This document shows positions 63,830-64,000 of a stretch of DNA of 64,000 nt, piece by piece; the stretch's first letter is position 1, and each line of letters opens with the position of its first letter. The position numbers and the translations under genes were made by a program. Origin of the DNA: Vombatus ursinus (Eukaryota; Chordata; Mammalia; Diprotodontia; Vombatidae). The DNA lies in NCBI RefSeq assembly GCF_900497805.2, contig NW_020954548.1, positions 9,286,794 to 9,350,793 of the forward strand, in the 5' to 3' direction. The notes under the pieces were generated by a model. That model saw only the letters and a program-made list of their open reading frames with translations. It ran no database searches and was not told the DNA's origin.

Positions 63830-64000
63830 TATATATAATTTATATATTTACATATATATATCTACCTATCTGTGTGGGAAGCTATAATAAAGGATACATT
63901 TATATACCTTTATAAAGTGTATCTTTTACATATAGCAAAGGATATACATAACATATATGTGAATATATGCATAAATACACATATATGTATCCTTTACTAT
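63830..64000. repeat. TA-rich repeats with long inverted words
   Basis: ATAAAGGATACATTTATATA near 63886 is roughly the reverse complement of the last 23 bases (ATATATGTATCCTTTACTAT). Cut by the window end. Confidence 0.6.

Noticed and set aside
1-64000. CRISPR array, operon, insertion sequence or other prokaryotic system
   Set aside because: The repeat content is mammalian throughout; tandem repeats here are microsatellites without unique spacers.

Overview
The window looks like a repeat-rich, gene-poor stretch (intergenic or intronic) of a marsupial genome. The evidence is the repeat mixture: tRNA-head CORE-SINEs of the marsupial MIR/Ther, Mar-1 and WSINE types; a SINE sharing its 3' tail with an APE-type LINE; many antisense and sense L2 pieces; L3/CR1 pieces; and L1 elements including an ORF1-only (HAL1-like) form. 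A run of ten N at 11307-11316 shows it is draft assembly. The species cannot be told. Family names are from memory of the sequences; no database was searched.

I see no convincing host protein-coding exon. Nearly all open frames lie in LINE remains, in simple repeats open in several frames, or have the length expected by chance. The best RNA-derived gene is a 7SL (SRP RNA) retropseudogene at 5332-5625.

Layout. 1-3.7 kb: L2/MIR pieces, a possible RTE relic, a tail-sharing SINE with target duplication. 3.7-5.0 kb: 5'-truncated L1. 5.3-7.1 kb: 7SL pseudogene, then a long L2 carrying a SINE. 7.1-15.6 kb: MIR copies alternating with non-repetitive blocks (7.15-7.6, 10.6-11.0, 12.55-12.9, 13.1-13.7 kb), a purine tract at 14.6 kb. 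15.6-25.6 kb: CR1/L3, L2, SINEs, a 22-bp minisatellite at 19.2 kb, complex microsatellites at 24.4 kb. 25.6-28.1 kb: two antisense L2 fragments in tandem. 28.4-33 kb: L2, CR1/L3, the first HAL1-like element with an inserted SINE, and a 3' L1 fragment that split an L2. 33.3-35 kb: longest clean non-repetitive block, GC-richer. 37-41.2 kb: L2 split by an L1/HAL1-like composite. 41.2-53.3 kb: old SINEs and L2 with a homeodomain-motif-rich block at 42.33-42.53 kb and unassigned sequence at 48.9-51.1 kb. 53.9-58 kb: CR1/L3 followed by the longest copy of the APE-type LINE (endonuclease plus reverse transcriptase, dead). 58-64 kb: SINEs, TA-rich microsatellites with two mariner-like hairpins, a long antisense L2 and another 3' copy of the APE-type LINE.

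How parts relate: the LINE copies at 46.0, 54.9 and 61.7 kb and the SINEs at 2.8, 11.8, 23.6 and 58.1 kb end in the same tail, as expected if the SINE is moved by the LINE enzyme. Mar-1-type SINEs at 52.7 and 58.3 kb instead carry a BovB-like tail. Several nested insertions have visible target-site duplications, so their order can be read. Nothing here amounts to a new biological system; the items most worth checking are the non-repetitive blocks and the LINE/SINE partnerships.
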